From assembly GCF_000009265.1 (NCBI RefSeq), contig NC_008380.1, positions 1 to 62,500 on the forward strand: 62,500 nt of DNA, read 5' to 3'. The notes beneath the pieces are model-generated. The model had not been told where the DNA came from and did not search any database. It worked only from the letters and a program-made list of their open reading frames with translations. Below, piece by piece: positions 59,583-62,500 of the stretch (positions within the stretch are counted from its first letter, which is position 1; each line of letters opens with the position of its first letter). The position numbers were made by a program, and so were the translations under genes. Source of the stretch: Rhizobium johnstonii 3841. GTDB lineage: Bacteria > Pseudomonadota > Alphaproteobacteria > Rhizobiales > Rhizobiaceae.

Positions 59583-62048
59583 TCATGTACCACGCGGTTT
59601 TGCCCGTGTCGTTGGCAACGCATCCTCCGGCCGCTCCGGCCAGGGATGCCGGGGATAACGCCCGCGCATATCGGCACGCACATCCTTCCAAGAGCCGGCC
59701 CAGAAGCCCGGCAGGTCGCGTGTCGTCTGGATCGGCCGATGCGCCGGCGAGGTGAGCTCGAGCAGCAGCGGCAGGCGGCCACCGGCAATGGCCGGATGCT
59801 GCTTCAGTCCAAACAGCTCCTGCACGCGGATCGTCAGAACCGGTTCCTCGCCCTCATATTGGATCGGATGCCTTTGGCCGGTCGGCGCTTCGAAATGGGT
59901 CGGCGCAAGCCGGCTAAGGTCGCGTTGCAATTCGTGCGGTACCAGCGACATCAGTCCGTTCGAAAGCCCGGCTGCGGAAATCTCCGAAAGGCCGCGGGCC
60001 TCCGTCTGGAAGGGTGCGAACCACTCGTCGAGCCGGGAAAGCAGGGCATCATCGCTGACATCGGGCCAGGGCTCTCCGATCGTCCTGTGCAGAAATCCGA
60101 TCCGCTCGCGCAACTGCACCGCCTCCTTCGAGAAGGAAAGCTGATCGAGCCCGAGCTCGCGCACCCCTTCCACCAGCGCCTGGGTGACGGCTGCCCCGGA
60201 AGGGCGCGGCAAGGGCGTCTCTTCGAAGACGATCGCGCCAAGCCGGGTTGCCCGCCGCGCCCGGATTTGCCGGCTTTGCCGGTCGAAGAATATCTGGTCG
60301 CCGGTTTTGATCTCACCGGGCAACTCGGCTTCGATGTCGCCGCGTGTCACCTCGGCTGCCGCCAGAACCCGCGCCTGCGCCGCCCGCCCGGTCAGGTCGG
60401 CAATCACCAGCATCTGGCTGCCGGCCAGCCTCTCGGTTTCCGGCAGCTCCGCTCCGCGCCCGTTCGCCATCACGAATCGGCCGCGCCCGCCGCGCTGAAG
60501 CGCGATTCGATCCGGGAACGCATGCAGCAGCAATTGGCCTGCAAGCGCCGGCGCTGTTGCGGCACCCCTGTCGAGGCCGCTCGCCAGCCGTCCCGCCAGC
60601 CGCCGCGAGGCCTCTGCTCTCTCGCCCCGCTCGACCTTGAAGCGTCGCAGCCGCTCCTCGATATCGACACTCGTTCCGCCAAGCCCCTGTTCGGTGAGAA
60701 GCACGGCGATCATCGCCGCATCCCGGGCCTGCCCCGCTTCTCCCGCCGAGACGACCATGGCGGCAAGCCGCGGCGGCAAAGCGAGATCGCGCATCACCTT
60801 GCCGCGCGCTGTCAGCGCTCCGTCCTTGTCGAGCGCGCCAAGCTGGCCAAGCAGCACCCGCGCTTCCCTCAGCGTCGTTTCCGGCGGCTGATCGACGAAG
60901 GCAAGGGATGCCGGATCTTGAACGCCCCAATGCGCGAGGTCGAGCACCAGCCCCGAGAGGTCGCTAGAAAGGATCTGCGGCGGGGTGAAGGCCGGCAATG
61001 CCGCGGTCTGTCCCTGGTGCCACAGCCTGACGGCGGTGCCCGGCTCCGTTCGTCCGGCACGGCCGGCCCGCTGATCGGCTGAAGCCCGCGACACGCGCAC
61101 CGTCTCCAGCCGCGTGATCCCAGTCGACGCCTCGAACACCGGCAAACGCTGCAGCCCGCTGTCGATCACGATCCTGACACCGTCGATGGTGATCGATGTT
61201 TCGGCGATCGATGTCGCAAGCACGATCTTACGCATCCCCTGGGATGCCGGTCGGATCGCCGCATCCTGCTCCTTCTGGCTGAGATTGCCGTAAAGCGGCG
61301 CAATCAGTGTTTCGGCTCCGAATCGTCCCTGCAGGCGTTCGACGGTCCGGGTGATTTCCGCCTGGCCGGGCAGGAAGGCGAGGATCGAGCCGGTCTCGTT
61401 GGCATGGGCATCGAGTATCGCTCGCGTCACGGCATCCTCGATGCGTTCGCCGCCCGGCCGATCCTGGTAACGGATATCGATCGGAAAGCTGCGCCCCAGG
61501 CTTTCGATAACAGGTGGATGGTCGAGCAGGGCGGCCACGCGTTCGACGTCGAGGGTGGCCGACATGACCAGGATGCGCAGATCCTCGCGCAGCGCCGACT
61601 GGACGTCGAGCGCCAGAGCGAGTCCGAAGTCTGCATCCAGCGAACGCTCGTGGAACTCGTCGAAGATCACCACCGAGACACCGGTCAGTTCCGGATCGTC
61701 GAGGATCATCCGGGCAAAAACCCCTTCGGTCACCACCTCGATCCGTGTCGCTGCCGATATCCTGTTGTCGAGGCGCATGCGGTAGCCGACCGTCTCGCCG
61801 ACCTGTTCGCCGATGAGCGATGCCATCCGGCTTGCCGCTGCCCGCGCCGCCAGCCGCCGTGGCTCCAGCAGGATGATTTTGCCGTCGCCGCGCCAGGCCT
61901 GGCCAAGCAGGTAAAGTGGCACCAGCGTCGTCTTGCCGGCGCCGGGTGGGGCGGAAAGAACGGCGCGTTTTTGCTTTTCCAGTGCAGCAGCGACGACCGG
62001 CAGGACATGTGAAACCGGAAGCTCCGGCAAGGATGCACTGATTGTCAC
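59583..62048 (-). CDS. hrpB: ATP-dependent helicase HrpB
   Basis: An 821-residue DEAH-box RNA helicase from GTG. Walker A is SAPPGAGKTTLVPL near residue 40, DEFH (VIFDEFHERSLDADF) near 130, SAT near 160, and motif VI SADQRAGRAGRTEPG near 330; the C-terminal HrpB domain (about residues 490-815) is present. Its cellular role in alphaproteobacteria is not established. The GTG overlaps the ornithine cyclodeaminase-like stop by 4 bp. actS begins 22 bp after its stop. Confidence 0.94.
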   Translation of the reverse strand: MTISASLPELPVSHVLPVVAAALEKQKRAVLSAPPGAGKTTLVPLYLLGQAWRGDGKIILLEPRRLAARAAASRMASLIGEQVGETVGYRMRLDNRISAATRIEVVTEGVFARMILDDPELTGVSVVIFDEFHERSLDADFGLALALDVQSALREDLRILVMSATLDVERVAALLDHPPVIESLGRSFPIDIRYQDRPGGERIEDAVTRAILDAHANETGSILAFLPGQAEITRTVERLQGRFGAETLIAPLYGNLSQKEQDAAIRPASQGMRKIVLATSIAETSITIDGVRIVIDSGLQRLPVFEASTGITRLETVRVSRASADQRAGRAGRTEPGTAVRLWHQGQTAALPAFTPPQILSSDLSGLVLDLAHWGVQDPASLAFVDQPPETTLREARVLLGQLGALDKDGALTARGKVMRDLALPPRLAAMVVSAGEAGQARDAAMIAVLLTEQGLGGTSVDIEERLRRFKVERGERAEASRRLAGRLASGLDRGAATAPALAGQLLLHAFPDRIALQRGGRGRFVMANGRGAELPETERLAGSQMLVIADLTGRAAQARVLAAAEVTRGDIEAELPGEIKTGDQIFFDRQSRQIRARRATRLGAIVFEETPLPRPSGAAVTQALVEGVRELGLDQLSFSKEAVQLRERIGFLHRTIGEPWPDVSDDALLSRLDEWFAPFQTEARGLSEISAAGLSNGLMSLVPHELQRDLSRLAPTHFEAPTGQRHPIQYEGEEPVLTIRVQELFGLKQHPAIAGGRLPLLLELTSPAHRPIQTTRDLPGFWAGSWKDVRADMRGRYPRHPWPERPEDALPTTRAKPRGT

Positions 62049-62500
62049 TTTTGGCCCGTCACTGTCTTATAGGCAAGGATGGCGCCGGCGAGATCCTCCA
62101 ACGCCGCACCCACTGACTTGAACAGCGTGATTTCTGCGTCATGGCTTCGTCCGCCATGGGCGCCGCTGACGAGTTCCGCAAGCTCAGCCCTGATGTCGCC
62201 TTCCTTCAGCACGCCGCTTTTCAGCGGCTGGACGATATCGCCCGCCTCGGCGATGGCGCCGGCGCGGGTGTCGACATAGACGGAGGCACGGCGGATGGCC
62301 GCGTCGTCGCTTTCGCGCATGCTCGGCTTGAAGGCGCCGACGAGATCGAGATGGGCGCCGGGCTTCAGCCATTCGCCTGATATCAGCGGCGCGCTGGAAA
62401 GCGTGGCGCAGGAAATGATATCGGCTGTCCGCGCTGCGGCTTCAGCATCCGCGACCGCCTCGGCATTCAGGCCGAGCGCCCGGGCTTCGGCTGCGATCTT
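62045..62500 (-). CDS. Ornithine cyclodeaminase / mu-crystallin family protein (C-terminal part; truncated by window edge)
   Basis: The C-terminal part, about 151 residues, is in the window; the N-terminus lies beyond 62500. The frame stays open from the edge to the TGA at 62045. The pattern ADIISCATLSSAPLISGEWLKPGAHLDLVGAFKPSMRESDD is the NAD(P)-binding and ligand region of the family, and GAALEDLAGAILAY the C-terminal helix. Family members act as ornithine cyclodeaminase, alanine dehydrogenase or pyrroline-2-carboxylate reductase; the function is not decided. Its stop overlaps the hrpB GTG. Confidence 0.88.
   Translation of the reverse strand, partial: KIAAEARALGLNAEAVADAEAAARTADIISCATLSSAPLISGEWLKPGAHLDLVGAFKPSMRESDDAAIRRASVYVDTRAGAIAEAGDIVQPLKSGVLKEGDIRAELAELVSGAHGGRSHDAEITLFKSVGAALEDLAGAILAYKTVTGQK

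Overview
The window is about 62.5 kb of high-GC alphaproteobacterial chromosome, and gene content and order point to Rhizobium (the R. etli / R. leguminosarum group). The main pointers are the ppsR-maf-aroE-coaE-dnaQ / secB block beside a DnaA-box region, a ChvG/ChvI pair next to pckA, ActS/ActR, a DivL-type kinase, a short alphaproteobacterial HprK, and several copies of short rhizobial-type intergenic repeats. This is core chromosome. I see no insertion sequence, prophage, CRISPR array, tRNA or rRNA gene, and no gene whose composition looks clearly foreign.

Layout. 1-473: AT-rich block plus DnaA-box-like sites, a good candidate for one edge of the chromosomal replication origin. 474-4104 (+): ppsR, maf, aroE, coaE and dnaQ, tightly packed. 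4172-5271 (-): secB and an FxsA-like membrane protein. 5394-10720 (+): Tim44-like protein, mltA, Smr protein, XRE regulator, gyrB. 10828-16802: small metabolic genes (nitroreductase, DUF2218, glutathionyl-hydroquinone reductase, FAH-family hydrolase, PHA depolymerase, DUF2852, YgjP-like metallopeptidase). 16969-22130 (+): trpF-trpB-trpA followed by accD and folC. 22203-34182 (-), read right to left: divL, a tsaE/amgK fusion, murU, addB, addA and trxA, with overlapping or nearly touching ends down to addA. 34386-39938 (-): ahcY with its own leader, and chvI-chvG-hprK-EIIA-HPr. 40276-43049 (+): pckA, arfB, alkB. 43056-48690 (-): hisB, DUF2628, hisH, two uncharacterised genes, hisA, hisF, hisE, coaA. 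48847-51177 (+): hslV, a GNAT acetyltransferase, hslU. 51470-56136 (+): DUF1402 protein, cytochrome P450, malate synthase G. 56207-62500: L,D-transpeptidase (-), mmcB (+), then actR, actS, hrpB and a truncated ornithine cyclodeaminase-family gene (-).

How the genes work together. Several neighbourhoods tie signalling to metabolism. ChvI-ChvG-HprK-EIIA-HPr faces pckA, which links envelope/acid sensing, an incomplete PTS and gluconeogenesis. ppsR, which regulates pyruvate phosphate dikinase, adds a second control point at the PEP/pyruvate node. The divL run joins cell-cycle signalling, tRNA t6A modification, cell-wall sugar recycling and double-strand-break repair. ahcY has a perfect 9+2+9 palindrome in its leader that looks like a repressor operator.

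I found no clearly new self-contained system. The leads I rate highest are the origin candidate, the DivL-type kinase with Tyr in place of the phospho-acceptor His, the ahcY palindrome, the acetyltransferase gene coupled by overlaps to both hslV and hslU, and the two conserved-looking unknown genes inside the histidine operon. Functions are assigned from recognised motifs and family knowledge; no database search was run.
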